Notes: generated by a model from the letters alone, not told the origin. A stretch of DNA of 64,000 bases from Flavobacteriaceae bacterium (GCA_024638165.1 JAHEKV010000002.1:89134-153133), one strand, 5' to 3'; positions 1-10,970 are shown, counted from the first letter of the stretch. Numbers and translations: made by a program.

Positions 1-16
1 CAAACAGATCTCAGAA

Positions 17-1336
17 TTGTTTGTACTGTTAGATCGCGCATCAGAAATAGATACACTTCTCGCTTATGCCGAGCTTACTGAAGAGGAAAGAGTACGTCGA
101 ATAACATTGAAAGTTCGTAATGAAATCGAAGCCAAACAGAAACAAGAGCGCGCTGAAAAATTGTTGGCTGAAATCGATCAAGAGAAAAACGAAGATTCAG
201 AGAAAGAGAGCGTATCGAACTTTTATTTTAATAACGAGCAATTAATAAAATCTGGAAAGTTGGCATTTGAAAAGGAATGGGGGGCCCGATCTAACATTGA
301 TTATTGGTCGCTTCGAAGCGTTTCTCCAGAACGTGCCATTGCAGAGGCTGAAATTAAAAAAAGCGAAGAACCCGATGAGCGCGTTTCAGCTCCGACCTCA
401 ACTATAGAAAGTGAAATTAATTCTTCTGTTGCGCAAAAGCTTGGCGAGATTCCGAGCAATGAAGAGGCTGTTGATGATTTAATTAAAGAAAAAATAGAAG
501 CCCTTTTTTCAAGCGCCTCTATTTACTATTACACCTTTGATGATTATTCAAGCGCCGTACAATTACTTGAGCCATTATTAGAAGGCTCTTCTGATTTGAT
601 ACAGGCAAACACGCTATACACGCTCTATTTGATCAGCGTTGACACCAATGAGGTTGCCGCTCAGTTCTATAAGAATAGATTGCTTAAGGAGTATCCGAAC
701 AGTCTTTTTTCGCGACACCTCAATTCAAAAGGGATAGAAACGATTGGCTTAGAGCAACGATTGGCTAAGCTATACATCGACCGTAAACATCAAGAGTTGC
801 GAACAACGTTTGACAGCATTAACAAAGCTCAATTACGAGTTAGCCCCTCTGCAGCCCTGTTGTTTGCAAAAAATGAATTCAAAATTGCAGGCCTTGAAGC
901 TTTTGAAAAGGCCCTAGAACAGTTACGACTGCTCTACCCCAACAGCTATTTATCAAGAGAGGCCATTCAAACTCTTAAGGTGATCAATCTTCAATCTGAA
1001 AAGGCAGCAAATAGCGATTCTGCTAAAAACAGAGTTTCATTAGTAATGGACGTCAGCAAAATGACTTCAGAGGAGCAAATTAAATTTCAGAGCAGATTGT
1101 CGAAAGCGCTCAAAGCCCAAAATTATTTAGCGAAGGCCTACATCGAACAATTCGACACCAACCACACTCTAGCCGTGCTTCATCGCTTTTTTGAGACCTC
1201 TTACATACAGGAGTTTATAGATAATAATGTTGAACTCCTGTCGTCGGTGCCTTTATTTGTCCTCACAGAATCAGAGTATATCAGGGCTTATCAGACGAAG
1301 AACTGGGATCTTTTTTCTGAAAAACAAGTTCTGTAA
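17..1336 (+). CDS. SprE/PorW-like TPR protein (T9SS/gliding-associated), C-terminal part; 5' end lies outside the window
   Basis: Long Glu/Lys-rich TPR-like ORF open to the window edge; sits directly upstream of AtpZ/AtpI and the atp operon, the usual flavobacterial position of SprE/PorW. Confidence 0.6.
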   Translation: MFVLLDRASEIDTLLAYAELTEEERVRRITLKVRNEIEAKQKQERAEKLLAEIDQEKNEDSEKESVSNFYFNNEQLIKSGKLAFEKEWGARSNIDYWSLRSVSPERAIAEAEIKKSEEPDERVSAPTSTIESEINSSVAQKLGEIPSNEEAVDDLIKEKIEALFSSASIYYYTFDDYSSAVQLLEPLLEGSSDLIQANTLYTLYLISVDTNEVAAQFYKNRLLKEYPNSLFSRHLNSKGIETIGLEQRLAKLYIDRKHQELRTTFDSINKAQLRVSPSAALLFAKNEFKIAGLEAFEKALEQLRLLYPNSYLSREAIQTLKVINLQSEKAANSDSAKNRVSLVMDVSKMTSEEQIKFQSRLSKALKAQNYLAKAYIEQFDTNHTLAVLHRFFETSYIQEFIDNNVELLSSVPLFVLTESEYIRAYQTKNWDLFSEKQVL

Positions 1337-1539
1337 TGAGTGACAACAAATTTCGTTCGGCGATAAAGTATAGCGGGATTGCCGTTCAAATGGTGCTTAT
1401 CATTCTGGTGTTCAATTTTATTGGAGAAAAGCTTGGTGCTCGTTTTGAAGAGGAATGGATACCCTCTTTAACTACTTTGTTCGGAGTCTTTCTAGCGATG
1501 ACTTCAGTGATTGTTCAAGTATTAAAAGAAAACAAATGA
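1336..1539 (+). CDS. AtpZ/AtpI family protein
   Basis: 67 aa, two predicted TM helices, position upstream of atpB, ends with ATGA overlap to the next ORF. Confidence 0.7.
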   Translation: MSDNKFRSAIKYSGIAVQMVLIILVFNFIGEKLGARFEEEWIPSLTTLFGVFLAMTSVIVQVLKENK

Positions 1540-1898
1540 TTAAGCAAGTATTAAAAATGATAAGCGCTCCCTTTGCCTTGGGCGCCGTTCATTTTCTTTT
1601 TAGTGACTCAATTACTCGTGATTTCTATTTGTTTTTTATGGGGATGATTGGGGTAGGAGCACTTCTTGTTTGGGCGCTTACCCTAATTGAAAAGACGTAT
1701 TACATTGGGTTCAGCTACCTGGGGTTCTTGGGGTTAAAACTAATTGTTTTCATGGTTCTCTTTGGAGAAACTCTAGAGGTCCTCTCTGCCTTAGAAACGA
1801 TTTCGAGAGCCGCTTATTTAATTCCCTTTTTTGTATCCCTATTGGTCGAAATAGGAGCCTTATATAAGGTCTTAAATCACACTTCTAAATCAGAATAA
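1536..1898 (+). CDS. small membrane protein of the ATP synthase operon (start revised from 1455 to 1536)
   Basis: In-frame ATG at 1536 overlaps the stop of the AtpZ ORF (ATGA); four predicted hydrophobic segments; normal position between atpZ and atpB. Confidence 0.6.
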   Translation: MIKQVLKMISAPFALGAVHFLFSDSITRDFYLFFMGMIGVGALLVWALTLIEKTYYIGFSYLGFLGLKLIVFMVLFGETLEVLSALETISRAAYLIPFFVSLLVEIGALYKVLNHTSKSE

Positions 1899-1942
1899 AA
1901 TCAAAATTTATAAGCCGTGGTTTTATAGTTAATTAGAATACT

Positions 1943-1950
1943 TACCTTTG
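1943..1950 (+). promoter_or_regulatory. Bacteroidota -7 element TACCTTTG upstream of atpB
   Basis: Exact match to TAnnTTTG, 40 nt upstream of the atpB start. Confidence 0.6.
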
Positions 1951-1989
1951 CCACAATTTTAACAAAGCCGACAGAAGTAAATCGCTCAA

Positions 1990-3123
1990 ATGAAGTTAGG
2001 TAAAACAGCTAGAAATAAGGTGCTTAGCCTCTTTAGTTTATTCTTTTTTTACGGAGCTTTCGCAGCGAGTGATAGCCCAAAATCAGAAAGTGAATCAGAG
2101 AATCACGGAGCGGTAAGCAGTGAAGCTGAAATTAGTGAATACATTCTTCACCACATTAAAGACGCTCACGACTTTCACTTATTCTCGTATAATGATTCAG
2201 AGGGCCATCGCAAACATATCGGCTTTCCACTACCCGTTATTGTATATTCTTCGAAAGGACTAAGAACCTTCATGTCTTCTGAATTTCACCATGATGATTC
2301 AGGACACCATGTGGTAGAAAGTGACGGAGTGTCTCTGGTAAAGTATCATGAGAAAATCTACGAATTAAATGAGGGTGCGCACGGGGTTGAGTTTGACGAG
2401 CAGCACCATCCGACTAACGCCCACGCTGTTTTAGATTTATCGATTACTAAGAGCGTGTTCGGATTTTTATTAGTCAGCCTTCTTATGTTATTCGCTTTCG
2501 GCAGATTAGCTAAGCAATATAAGAAGCAGGCTGTCCCAACCGGATTTGGTCGAGTTCTCGAGCCACTTATTCTATATGTTCGAGACGAAATCGCCAGACC
2601 GAACATCGGAGAAAAACACTACAGAAGATTTACAGGATTTTTGATGACGGTATTCTTCTTTATCTGGATTTCAAACTTACTTGGCCTTACGCCACTTGGA
2701 TTTAATATTACCGGTCAAATCGCGGTAACTTTTAGTCTTGCCTTATTCACTTACTTGATTACTCAATTTAGTGGTACTAAGGATTATTGGAAGCACATCT
2801 TTTGGATGCCAGGAGTTCCTGTCCCGATGAAAATTATTCTAGCGCCTATCGAATTGCTTGGAACTTTAACCAAGCCATTTTCGCTAATGATTCGTTTGTT
2901 CGCAAACATTTCTGCAGGCCACATCGTTGTGATGAGTCTAATCTCTATCGCAATCATTATGAAAAGCACCTTGGGTGCTGCCGGAGCCACAGTTCTTTCA
3001 TTAGCACTGTCGTTCTTTTTAACATTAATCGAGCTTCTTGTCGCCTTCTTACAGGCATATATTTTCACTATGCTTTCAGCCTTATTTATTGGTATGGCGG
3101 TAGAAGATCACGATCATCATTAA
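1990..3123 (+). CDS. atpB: F0F1 ATP synthase subunit a
   Basis: Conserved C-terminal domain (PFSLMIRLFANISAGHIV), His-rich N-terminal extension, operon context. Confidence 0.97.
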   Translation: MKLGKTARNKVLSLFSLFFFYGAFAASDSPKSESESENHGAVSSEAEISEYILHHIKDAHDFHLFSYNDSEGHRKHIGFPLPVIVYSSKGLRTFMSSEFHHDDSGHHVVESDGVSLVKYHEKIYELNEGAHGVEFDEQHHPTNAHAVLDLSITKSVFGFLLVSLLMLFAFGRLAKQYKKQAVPTGFGRVLEPLILYVRDEIARPNIGEKHYRRFTGFLMTVFFFIWISNLLGLTPLGFNITGQIAVTFSLALFTYLITQFSGTKDYWKHIFWMPGVPVPMKIILAPIELLGTLTKPFSLMIRLFANISAGHIVVMSLISIAIIMKSTLGAAGATVLSLALSFFLTLIELLVAFLQAYIFTMLSALFIGMAVEDHDHH

Positions 3124-3159
3124 TAATTAAATTTTTGTTTAATCTATAGTTCAATCATT

Positions 3160-3354
3160 ATGACAATTCCAAATTTAGTAGGTGCAGGCCTAATCGTTAT
3201 CGGAGCAGGAATGGGTCTTGGTAAAATCGGTGGAAGTGCAATGGAAGGTATTGCACGTCAGCCAGAGGCTGCCAGTAAGATTCAGACTGCAATGATTATC
3301 ATCGCAGCACTATTAGAAGGTTTAGCATTCGGTGCTCTTTTCTTAGGAAAATAA
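3160..3354 (+). CDS. atpE: F0F1 ATP synthase subunit c
   Basis: 64 aa, two TM helices, GIARQPEA loop and membrane Glu (ALLEGLAF). Confidence 0.97.
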   Translation: MTIPNLVGAGLIVIGAGMGLGKIGGSAMEGIARQPEAASKIQTAMIIIAALLEGLAFGALFLGK

Positions 3355-3364
3355 ACCTTAAAAC

Positions 3365-3402
3365 AAAGTGGGTTGGCCGCGGTTGGCGGCCAACAGCACT
3401 TT
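3365..3402 (+). promoter_or_regulatory. Strong GC-rich hairpin between atpE and atpF
   Basis: GTTGGCCGC(ggttg)GCGGCCAAC perfect 9-bp stem, extendable by AAAGTG/CACTTT after an internal loop; no U-tract. Confidence 0.75.
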
Positions 3403-3423
3403 AATTAAAACGGTAACAAAGGA

Positions 3424-3924
3424 ATGGAACAACTATTAAACGATTTTTCACCAGGATTATTCATCATGCAAAGCGTGTTAATGCTTGCTGTGATTTTCTT
3501 AATGGTAAAATTTGCTTGGAAGCCTATCGTTTCTGCTCTTGATGAAAGAGAAGAAGGGATCAAGAATGCTCTTGAGGCTGCAGAAAATGCTAAGCAAGAA
3601 ATGGAAAGCATTTCTTCATCAAACGAAAAACTTTTCAATCAGGCTCGTGAAGAACGAGACGCTATGCTTAAAGAGGCTCGTGAAATGAAGGCTAAGATGA
3701 TTGCCGAGGCTGAAGCAAATGCAGAAGCAGAAGCAGCAAAAATCATTGCTAGCGCGAAAGAAGCCATTGAATCAGAGAAAAAAGAGGCTTTAGCAGAGTT
3801 AAAAGCTGAGGTCGCTCAACTTTCTATTTCGGTAGCTGAAAAATTATTGAAAGAAGAACTTTCTGACGCTAAAAAAGACGCGTCATTTGTGAACGGTTTA
3901 CTTGGAGAAGTAAACTTAAAATAA
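3424..3924 (+). CDS. atpF: F0F1 ATP synthase subunit b
   Basis: N-terminal TM followed by a long charged Ala/Glu coiled coil; operon context. Confidence 0.95.
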   Translation: MEQLLNDFSPGLFIMQSVLMLAVIFLMVKFAWKPIVSALDEREEGIKNALEAAENAKQEMESISSSNEKLFNQAREERDAMLKEAREMKAKMIAEAEANAEAEAAKIIASAKEAIESEKKEALAELKAEVAQLSISVAEKLLKEELSDAKKDASFVNGLLGEVNLK

Positions 3925-3927
3925 ACT

Positions 3928-4467
3928 ATGAAACACTCGAGAGCCTCATTACGATACGCAAAAGCTTTGTATGCCGCAGCTTCTGAAAAGAATGCTGTTG
4001 ACGCGGTACAAAGTGATCTAGCTTCTATCCAACTAACTTTGTCTGGAAACAACGAATTAGTTGCTGTGCTTGAATCGCCTGTTGCGAGTAGCAGAGTGAA
4101 AAGAGCGTATCTCGATAAGATTTTCACCGATTTAAACCCGTTGACCAGCGGTCTGCTTAATGCTCTTGTTAGCAACGAGCGACTTGAATTACTTCAAGAT
4201 GTTATTGTTCGCTACGCTGAAAAGCACAATGAAGGTCGTGGAGCTGTAGTTGCAACCCTTAAAAGTAGCTCGGCTACCACTGAAGCTTTTGACAACGAAA
4301 TCATATCAAAAATCAAGGCCTCTGGTTATTCAGAGGTAACTCTCGAAAAACAAATCGTACCAGAACTGATTGGTGGATTTGTTTTAAGAATTAATGACCT
4401 GCAGTTTGATGCAAGTCTTTCAAAACAACTGAATCGATTAAAAAGAGAATTTTCTAATAGTCTATAA
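3928..4467 (+). CDS. atpH: F0F1 ATP synthase subunit delta
   Basis: [11 protein letters not shown]-terminus, C-terminal [16 protein letters not shown]. Confidence 0.95.
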   Translation: MKHSRASLRYAKALYAAASEKNAVDAVQSDLASIQLTLSGNNELVAVLESPVASSRVKRAYLDKIFTDLNPLTSGLLNALVSNERLELLQDVIVRYAEKHNEGRGAVVATLKSSSATTEAFDNEIISKIKASGYSEVTLEKQIVPELIGGFVLRINDLQFDASLSKQLNRLKREFSNSL

Positions 4468-4469
4468 CG

Positions 4470-6050
4470 ATGGCAGAAGTAAAAGCAGCTGAAGTTTCAG
4501 CAATCTTAAAAAAGCAAATCGAAGGATTCGACGCTAGCGCTACCCTTGACGAGGTAGGAACTGTACTTGCAGTTGGTGACGGTATCGCACGTATTTACGG
4601 TCTATCTAACGCACAATACGGAGAACTTGTTGAGTTCGACGGAGGAATGCAAGGGATTGTACTTAACCTTGAGGAGGATAATGTAGGTGTCGTACTTCTT
4701 GGTCCATCTAAAGAAATTACAGAAGGTTCTACAGTAAAGAGAACACAACGTATCGCCTCTATCAATGTAGGAGAAGGTGTAGTTGGTCGTGTTCTTAACA
4801 CTCTTGGTGAGCCAATCGACGGTAAAGGAGCTATTGAAGGAGAGACCTTTGAGATGCCTCTTGAGCGTAAGGCGCCTGGAGTAATTTTTAGACAGCCAGT
4901 AAATGAACCGCTTCAAACAGGAGTTAAGGCGATTGACGCGATGATCCCTGTAGGTAGAGGTCAGCGTGAGCTGGTTATTGGCGACCGTCAAACAGGTAAA
5001 ACCACGGTATGTATTGATACGATTCTAAATCAAAAAGAATTTTATGATGCAGGCGAACCAGTATACTGTATTTACGTAGCGGTTGGTCAAAAAGCATCAA
5101 CGGTAGCTGCTATTGCTAAAACTCTTGAAGATAAGGGAGCTTTAGCCTATACTACCATTGTTGCGGCAAACGCATCAGATCCTGCGCCTATGCAGGTTTA
5201 TGCTCCTTTTGCTGGTGCAGCAATCGGGGAATACTTTAGAGACACGGGTCGTCCGGCGCTAATCGTTTATGATGATCTTTCTAAGCAAGCAGTAGCTTAC
5301 CGTGAGGTATCACTTCTTCTACGTCGTCCACCGGGACGTGAGGCGTATCCTGGAGACGTTTTCTACCTTCACTCAAGATTACTTGAGCGTTCAGCTAAGG
5401 TTATCGCAGATGATTCAATTGCGAAAAACATGAACGACCTTCCGGAATCACTAAAAGAAAAAGTAAAAGGAGGAGGATCGTTAACCGCTCTTCCTATCAT
5501 TGAAACACAAGCGGGAGACGTTTCTGCTTATATCCCAACTAACGTAATTTCGATTACTGATGGTCAGATTTTCTTAGAGCAAGATTTATTCAACCAAGGG
5601 GTTCGTCCTGCGATTAACGTAGGTATCTCTGTATCGCGTGTTGGGGGGTCTGCACAGATCAAGTCGATGAAGAAAGTTGCGGGTACTTTAAAACTTGACC
5701 AAGCACAGTTTAGAGAACTAGAAGCGTTTGCAAAATTCGGTTCTGATCTTGACGCTGCAACCCTTAACGTAATTGAAAAAGGACGTCGTAACGTAGAGAT
5801 TCTAAAACAAGCACAGAACGATCCTTACACGGTCGAAGATCAGGTAGCGATCATCTACGCAGGTTCTAAAAACCTACTTAGAGAGGTTCCTGTAAACGCA
5901 GTTAAGGCTTTTGAGAAGGATTATATTGAAACTCTTAGAATGAGCCATCAAGAGGTTCTTTCTAGCTTGAAAGCAGGAAAACTAACCGACGAAGCAATTG
6001 CAGTACTAACTGAGGTAGCTGCTGAAGTAACAAAACGACACCAAGCATAA
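4470..6050 (+). CDS. atpA: F0F1 ATP synthase subunit alpha
   Basis: Walker A GDRQTGKT, high conservation along the length. Confidence 0.98.
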   Translation: MAEVKAAEVSAILKKQIEGFDASATLDEVGTVLAVGDGIARIYGLSNAQYGELVEFDGGMQGIVLNLEEDNVGVVLLGPSKEITEGSTVKRTQRIASINVGEGVVGRVLNTLGEPIDGKGAIEGETFEMPLERKAPGVIFRQPVNEPLQTGVKAIDAMIPVGRGQRELVIGDRQTGKTTVCIDTILNQKEFYDAGEPVYCIYVAVGQKASTVAAIAKTLEDKGALAYTTIVAANASDPAPMQVYAPFAGAAIGEYFRDTGRPALIVYDDLSKQAVAYREVSLLLRRPPGREAYPGDVFYLHSRLLERSAKVIADDSIAKNMNDLPESLKEKVKGGGSLTALPIIETQAGDVSAYIPTNVISITDGQIFLEQDLFNQGVRPAINVGISVSRVGGSAQIKSMKKVAGTLKLDQAQFRELEAFAKFGSDLDAATLNVIEKGRRNVEILKQAQNDPYTVEDQVAIIYAGSKNLLREVPVNAVKAFEKDYIETLRMSHQEVLSSLKAGKLTDEAIAVLTEVAAEVTKRHQA

Positions 6051-6060
6051 GAAAGGCTTT

Positions 6061-6921
6061 ATGGCTAACTTAAAGGAAATACGTAACAGAATATCATCGG
6101 TTTCTTCAACCATGCAGATTACCAGTGCCATGAAAATGGTTTCTGCTGCTAAATTGAAGAAGGCTCAAGATGCTATTGTTGCTATGCGTCCCTACGCCGA
6201 TAAGCTTTCTTTTTTATTGGCCGGTTTAGGACAAAGCCTTGAAGAAGGTACAGAGAACGTATATGCTGAAAAGCGAGCTGCCAAAAAGGTACTCCTAGTA
6301 GCCATTAGTTCAAATCGAGGGCTTTGTGGGGCTTTTAATACCAATGTCATTAAAGCGGTTAAAGCTGCATCTGAGTCTTATGGCAAAGGAGTATCGGTTG
6401 AAATTGTAACCATCGGTAAAAAGGTGGCAGACGGACTCAAAGAAGCCGTTATTGTCGGAGATCATAGTTCTATCTACGACGATTTAACTTTTGATGCATC
6501 TGTAGCCGTAGCAAACGATTTAATAGAGGCTTTTATCTCTGAGCAGTACGACGAGATCAGACTGGTATATAACTCATTCAAAAATGCAGCAACTCAAATT
6601 GTTAAGAACGAAGCATTCTTACCAATGGTAGCAGAAGGAGACGCTTCAGAAACTACCACAGAGGAATACATTTTTGAACCGTCGGCGGAGGAAATCGTAA
6701 ATGAACTTATTCCTAAGTCTTTAAAAATTCAACTGTACAAAGCGATTAGAGACTCTTTTGCTAGTGAACACGGTGCTCGAATGACTGCCATGCACAAAGC
6801 AACAGATAACGCTAAGGAGCTTAGAGATCAATTGAAACTTACCTACAACAAAGCACGTCAAGCGGCTATTACCAACGAGATCCTCGAGATTGTGGGTGGA
6901 GCCGAGGCACTTAACGGGTAG
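6061..6921 (+). CDS. atpG: F0F1 ATP synthase subunit gamma
   Basis: MANLKEIRNRISSVSSTMQITSAMKMV N-terminus and conserved C-terminus. Confidence 0.97.
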   Translation: MANLKEIRNRISSVSSTMQITSAMKMVSAAKLKKAQDAIVAMRPYADKLSFLLAGLGQSLEEGTENVYAEKRAAKKVLLVAISSNRGLCGAFNTNVIKAVKAASESYGKGVSVEIVTIGKKVADGLKEAVIVGDHSSIYDDLTFDASVAVANDLIEAFISEQYDEIRLVYNSFKNAATQIVKNEAFLPMVAEGDASETTTEEYIFEPSAEEIVNELIPKSLKIQLYKAIRDSFASEHGARMTAMHKATDNAKELRDQLKLTYNKARQAAITNEILEIVGGAEALNG

Positions 6922-6967
6922 TTCACCGACTCAGTTTGTTTATCTTTAGGATATAAGTATTTATGTC

Positions 6968-7324
6968 TTGAATAGTAGGCTTCGTATTCTTCTTTTTTTC
7001 ATTGTGGTACTCTTGTGGTCGTGTGGTGCTTATCCAGATCAGTACTCAGTTGATAACATCGTTGCTAATCAGGTCTTATCGGGAAGAGCAGAGCAAAGCC
7101 CTTATTTTGAGGTTAGATTTCGTTTAACCAAACTCAAATCTTGTGAATGGACTGCATCTATAGAGGGCGCACCCAAAACACTTGACCGGCTAGAAGACTC
7201 ATACCTTCTAAGATTAGATGAATATCGGGAGGGTGAAGTAGTTTTTATTTATTGTTTGAACCGTCCAAATCGTAAAACCAAGCTTATCTTACCGCCGTTA
7301 AGTCGTCCGATCATAAGACAGTAG
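6968..7324 (+). CDS. putative lipoprotein of unknown function (TTG start)
   Basis: Signal sequence with Cys (LLWSCG lipobox-like), 118 aa, packed against the flippase gene. Confidence 0.5.
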   Translation: MNSRLRILLFFIVVLLWSCGAYPDQYSVDNIVANQVLSGRAEQSPYFEVRFRLTKLKSCEWTASIEGAPKTLDRLEDSYLLRLDEYREGEVVFIYCLNRPNRKTKLILPPLSRPIIRQ

Positions 7325-7328
7325 ATTT

Positions 7329-8750
7329 ATGGAGACCATTAAGCGTTTAGGAAAACAGATTTTTGTCTATGGTTTAGCCACTGTGCTTCCCCGCGCATTA
7401 TCATTTCTCCTATTACCCTTATACACCTCAATCTTTGATCAAGCAGCAGGCTATGGTCAGTACGTTTTTATCTATTCTTGGATCGCCTTTTTCAATGTGC
7501 TTTTCTCCTATGGTATGGAGACTGCATTTTTCAGATTTTATCATAAAAGTGATCGGCCAGATCGTGTTTTAACTACTTCAATTTGGGCTCTGGCCACATC
7601 TTCTTTAGTCTTGCTCGGTCTTGGAATTCTTTTCTATGAATTCATTGGGTCTGCCACTGGAATTCAGCCAGAGTTTGTAAAGAAGACGGTATATATCCTA
7701 ATACTCGACGCCTTAGTGGTCATTCCTTTTGCCTATCTAAGAGCACAAGAACAAGCCACTAAGTATGCGGTTATAAAATCAATTAACGTGGTTATCAATG
7801 TTGGCTTAAACATCTATTATCTTAAGTTTTCAGGAACAAGATTCTTAGGCCATGAAATCGACGCCATCTTTGAGGCTAATATTATTGCTAGTGCTTTCAC
7901 TCTTTTTTGGATGCTTCCTGTTTACTTTAAATATAAACCGGTATTCGATTATAAGCTGTACAGACAACTCTTGCGGTATGCAATGCCGGTGATGCTTGCA
8001 GGAATTGCCTTTACCATCAACGAAGTATTTGACAAGATTATCCTTACCAGATTGGCGGGCGAAGCAGAAGCTGGGATTTATGGAGCATGCTATAAACTCG
8101 GTGTTTTCATGACGCTTTTTGCAACGGCCTATCGAATGGGAGTAGAACCCTTCTTTTTTAGAGAGGCAAAAAAGGAGAATAAGGAAAAACAATATGCAGA
8201 GGTTACTTATTTTTTCGTGGCCTTAGCTAGTGTTATTTACTTAGGGGTTATGGTGTTCTTACAGCCTATTGCCAAGATTTTTTTACGCGACGAAATCTAT
8301 AGAGAAGGCTTAATTATTGTTCCTTTTGTGTTGCTTGGGGCGCTATTTCTAGGCGTTTATCACAACCTTTCGGTTTGGTACAAGATTACAGATAAAACCT
8401 ATGTGGGTGCGGTGATATCTGGACTAGGCGCCTTAATTACCCTAGGCTTAAACAGCTATCTTATTCCACAAATCGGGTATATCGCTGCGGCAATAGCTAC
8501 CCTGGCAGCGTACGGGGCCATGATGTTGATTTCGTTTTTATGGGGCAGGAAATCCTATCCTATTCCTTACAAAGTGATTCCTATGTTGGGGTATCTCACC
8601 CTCTCTGTAACCCTATCTCTCACTCATTTCTTTTTCTTTACGACAAGCTTATGGATGGCCTTACTGTTCCTCCTCTTATTTAGTAGCTTTGTTATACTCA
8701 TTGAAAGATCAACTTTAAAAAGACTCCTTACATCTTATGGTACCCGTTAA
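7329..8750 (+). CDS. Wzx-type polysaccharide flippase (MOP/MATE superfamily)
   Basis: 12-14 predicted TM helices, Wzx-like N-terminus. Confidence 0.88.
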   Translation: METIKRLGKQIFVYGLATVLPRALSFLLLPLYTSIFDQAAGYGQYVFIYSWIAFFNVLFSYGMETAFFRFYHKSDRPDRVLTTSIWALATSSLVLLGLGILFYEFIGSATGIQPEFVKKTVYILILDALVVIPFAYLRAQEQATKYAVIKSINVVINVGLNIYYLKFSGTRFLGHEIDAIFEANIIASAFTLFWMLPVYFKYKPVFDYKLYRQLLRYAMPVMLAGIAFTINEVFDKIILTRLAGEAEAGIYGACYKLGVFMTLFATAYRMGVEPFFFREAKKENKEKQYAEVTYFFVALASVIYLGVMVFLQPIAKIFLRDEIYREGLIIVPFVLLGALFLGVYHNLSVWYKITDKTYVGAVISGLGALITLGLNSYLIPQIGYIAAAIATLAAYGAMMLISFLWGRKSYPIPYKVIPMLGYLTLSVTLSLTHFFFFTTSLWMALLFLLLFSSFVILIERSTLKRLLTSYGTR

Positions 8751-9174
8751 GATCATTAACAAATCGTCTCATCCATTACCTAGCTATCAGACCTCTCAGT
8801 CGGCAGGAATGGACCTTCGAGCAAATAATCCAGAACCTATTGTGTTGAAGCCTCTGATGAGAGCAATTGTTCCGACAGGCTTATTCATTGAATTACCTGA
8901 AGGTTATGAGGCTCAAATCCGTCCTCGTAGTGGATTAGCGGCTAAAAAGGGTATTGGACTCGTTAATTCTCCAGGAACCATCGATGCAGATTATCGAGGA
9001 GAAATAGGGGTAATCGTAGTTAACCTTTCCAATGAGGATTTTACTATCGAAAACGGAGAGCGAATCGCTCAAATGGTAATTGCTAAGCACGAAGTTGCGA
9101 GCTGGCAAGAGGTAGAGTCTTTGAACGAGTCAGATCGCGGATCTGGAGGATTCGGTAGTACAGGAACCGCATAA
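8737..9174 (+). CDS. dut: dUTP diphosphatase
   Basis: Motifs [42 protein letters not shown]. Confidence 0.97.
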   Translation: MVPVKIINKSSHPLPSYQTSQSAGMDLRANNPEPIVLKPLMRAIVPTGLFIELPEGYEAQIRPRSGLAAKKGIGLVNSPGTIDADYRGEIGVIVVNLSNEDFTIENGERIAQMVIAKHEVASWQEVESLNESDRGSGGFGSTGTA

Positions 9175-9184
9175 ACAAAACTCA

Positions 9185-10201
9185 ATGAAAATTATAGTAC
9201 CCATGGCGGGAAGAGGCTCGCGCCTTAGACCGCACACTCTAACTGTTCCAAAGCCTTTAGTTCCAGTAGCCGGAAGCCCCATTGTGCACCGTCTCGTTAG
9301 AGATATCGCAGCCATATTAGACGAACCTATCGACGAGGTCGCTTTTGTCATCGGAGATGAGGCCTTTTTTGGTAAAGATGTAGAGGACTCCTTAACCGAG
9401 CTCGCAGAGAGTTTAGGCGCCCAAGCCTCGATTTATCGTCAAGATCAGCCTTTAGGAACTGGACATGCGATCATGTGTGCCAAACCATCTCTTGAAGGCC
9501 CGGCAGTGATCGCATACGCAGACACGCTTATTCGCGCAAAGTTTGAATTAGACGCCACTGCAGATAGTGTGATTTGGGTAAAACAGGTTGAAAACCCAGA
9601 AGCTTATGGAGTCGTTGAACTAGACGATAATGGGCAAATTCAAGGATTAGTAGAAAAGCCGACCACTTTTGTCTCTGACAAGGCGGTTATTGGCATCTAT
9701 TATTTTAAGGCCGTCGAAGAGCTGAGAGATGCACTTACCTATGTTCTTGATAATGAAATCGTAAATGGAGGAGAATACCAGATTAATGATGGTATTAAGC
9801 GAATGATGCAGGCTGGTAAGAAATTTATGACCGCAGAGGTAGCGGAGTGGATGGATTGTGGGAACAAAGCGATCACCGTGGAGACCAACCGTCGAATGTT
9901 AGGATTTCTACACAAAGAAGGAGAGGCTTTAATCAATGATGACGCCGAAATTGTAAACAGTACTATCGTAGAGCCCTGTAGCATTGCGAAAGGAGCAAAG
10001 ATTTACAATAGCACTATAGGCCCATATGTTTCGGTCGGAAGCCAAACCCATATTGACAACTGTGAAATCAAGGACACTATTATTCAGTCCCAGTCAAAAA
10101 TCTCAAACGCAAAGATTCAAAACTCAATGATAGGAAATCACGTCATCTACGACGGCGATTTTACTTCACTTAGTTTAGGAGATTACAGCGCATTAGAATA
10201 G
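9185..10201 (+). CDS. sugar phosphate nucleotidyltransferase
   Basis: N-terminal MAGRGSRLRPHTLTVPKPLVPV signature, C-terminal left-handed beta-helix-like repeats. Confidence 0.92.
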   Translation: MKIIVPMAGRGSRLRPHTLTVPKPLVPVAGSPIVHRLVRDIAAILDEPIDEVAFVIGDEAFFGKDVEDSLTELAESLGAQASIYRQDQPLGTGHAIMCAKPSLEGPAVIAYADTLIRAKFELDATADSVIWVKQVENPEAYGVVELDDNGQIQGLVEKPTTFVSDKAVIGIYYFKAVEELRDALTYVLDNEIVNGGEYQINDGIKRMMQAGKKFMTAEVAEWMDCGNKAITVETNRRMLGFLHKEGEALINDDAEIVNSTIVEPCSIAKGAKIYNSTIGPYVSVGSQTHIDNCEIKDTIIQSQSKISNAKIQNSMIGNHVIYDGDFTSLSLGDYSALE

Positions 10202-10202
10202 T

Positions 10203-10970
10203 ATGAGAAAGAAACGGGCAGCTCTTTATTTATTAGCACTCAGCTTTACTTCATGTGCCTTACTTAGGCCAGGGGCAAACGCCGTTTCGAATCGTACAGG
10301 ATCACATCCGCTCGAGGTTAATCAAAGAAACTTTCAAGAATCAGAAGGGATTAGAGCTCGAATTAAGGCTGAATTAAAAAACAGCGCCGATACTAAGGCC
10401 GTTACCCTATCAATGCGACTAAAGCCAAGCGAAGGAATCCTTTTAAGCGCACCGCTCGGGGTTGCGAAAGCCTTGTTGTCTCCCGAAGAAGTCGCCTTCT
10501 ATAACCGCCTAGACCGAACCTATTACAAAGGCTCTGTTTCAGTCATTGAAACCATCATTCCCGCCCAATTAAGTTACCAGCATATTGAAAGGCTTTTTCT
10601 AGGACAGCCGTTATTTTTAGAATCCGTTGAGGGCTTACAAGAGTCAAAACGAAAGGAGGTTAATTTGCTCACCAATAAGACAGTGACTAGTCGAGTGTTT
10701 GCCGGAGAATTAACTAAGCCCGCTAAAGGCTATTATCGGGTAGGGCTCTCTATCGACAAGTCTCAAATTAGTTTTCAAGAGTTTCAGATCGAAGGGTTTG
10801 ACAAGCTGAGAATCACCTACCAGTACAAGGACAAAGATTCTTATACACCGGAGGTTATACGATTAGTTGCGGGAGACCGAGTGCTTAATCTTGAACTAGA
10901 GGGGGTTCAACTCAACAAGAAATTAACTTTGCCTTTTCAAATACCATCAGGTTTTACGACAATTAAATGA
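10203..10970 (+). CDS. DUF4292-like lipoprotein
   Basis: Lipobox LSFTSCALL; position between nucleotidyltransferase and EnvC-like gene as in other flavobacteria. Confidence 0.65.
   Translation: MRKKRAALYLLALSFTSCALLRPGANAVSNRTGSHPLEVNQRNFQESEGIRARIKAELKNSADTKAVTLSMRLKPSEGILLSAPLGVAKALLSPEEVAFYNRLDRTYYKGSVSVIETIIPAQLSYQHIERLFLGQPLFLESVEGLQESKRKEVNLLTNKTVTSRVFAGELTKPAKGYYRVGLSIDKSQISFQEFQIEGFDKLRITYQYKDKDSYTPEVIRLVAGDRVLNLELEGVQLNKKLTLPFQIPSGFTTIK

Noticed and set aside
2358-2606. Antisense ORFs such as 2358-2606(-), 2784-3068(-), 3816-4175(-), 4602-4991(-)
   Set aside because: They lie fully inside conserved atp genes and show no recognisable domain; shadow ORFs.
2787-3149. Same-strand out-of-frame ORF inside atpB
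   Set aside because: Alternative frame of a conserved gene; low-complexity unlikely protein.
3160-3354. Possible sodium-coupled ATP synthase c-subunit
   Set aside because: The helix-2 motif is ALLEGLAF and lacks the ES/T and Gln pattern of Na+-binding c subunits; proton type more likely.
4470-6921. Absence of atpD and atpC after atpG as a possible deletion
   Set aside because: A split atp operon with beta/epsilon encoded elsewhere is usual in Bacteroidota; not evidence of loss.
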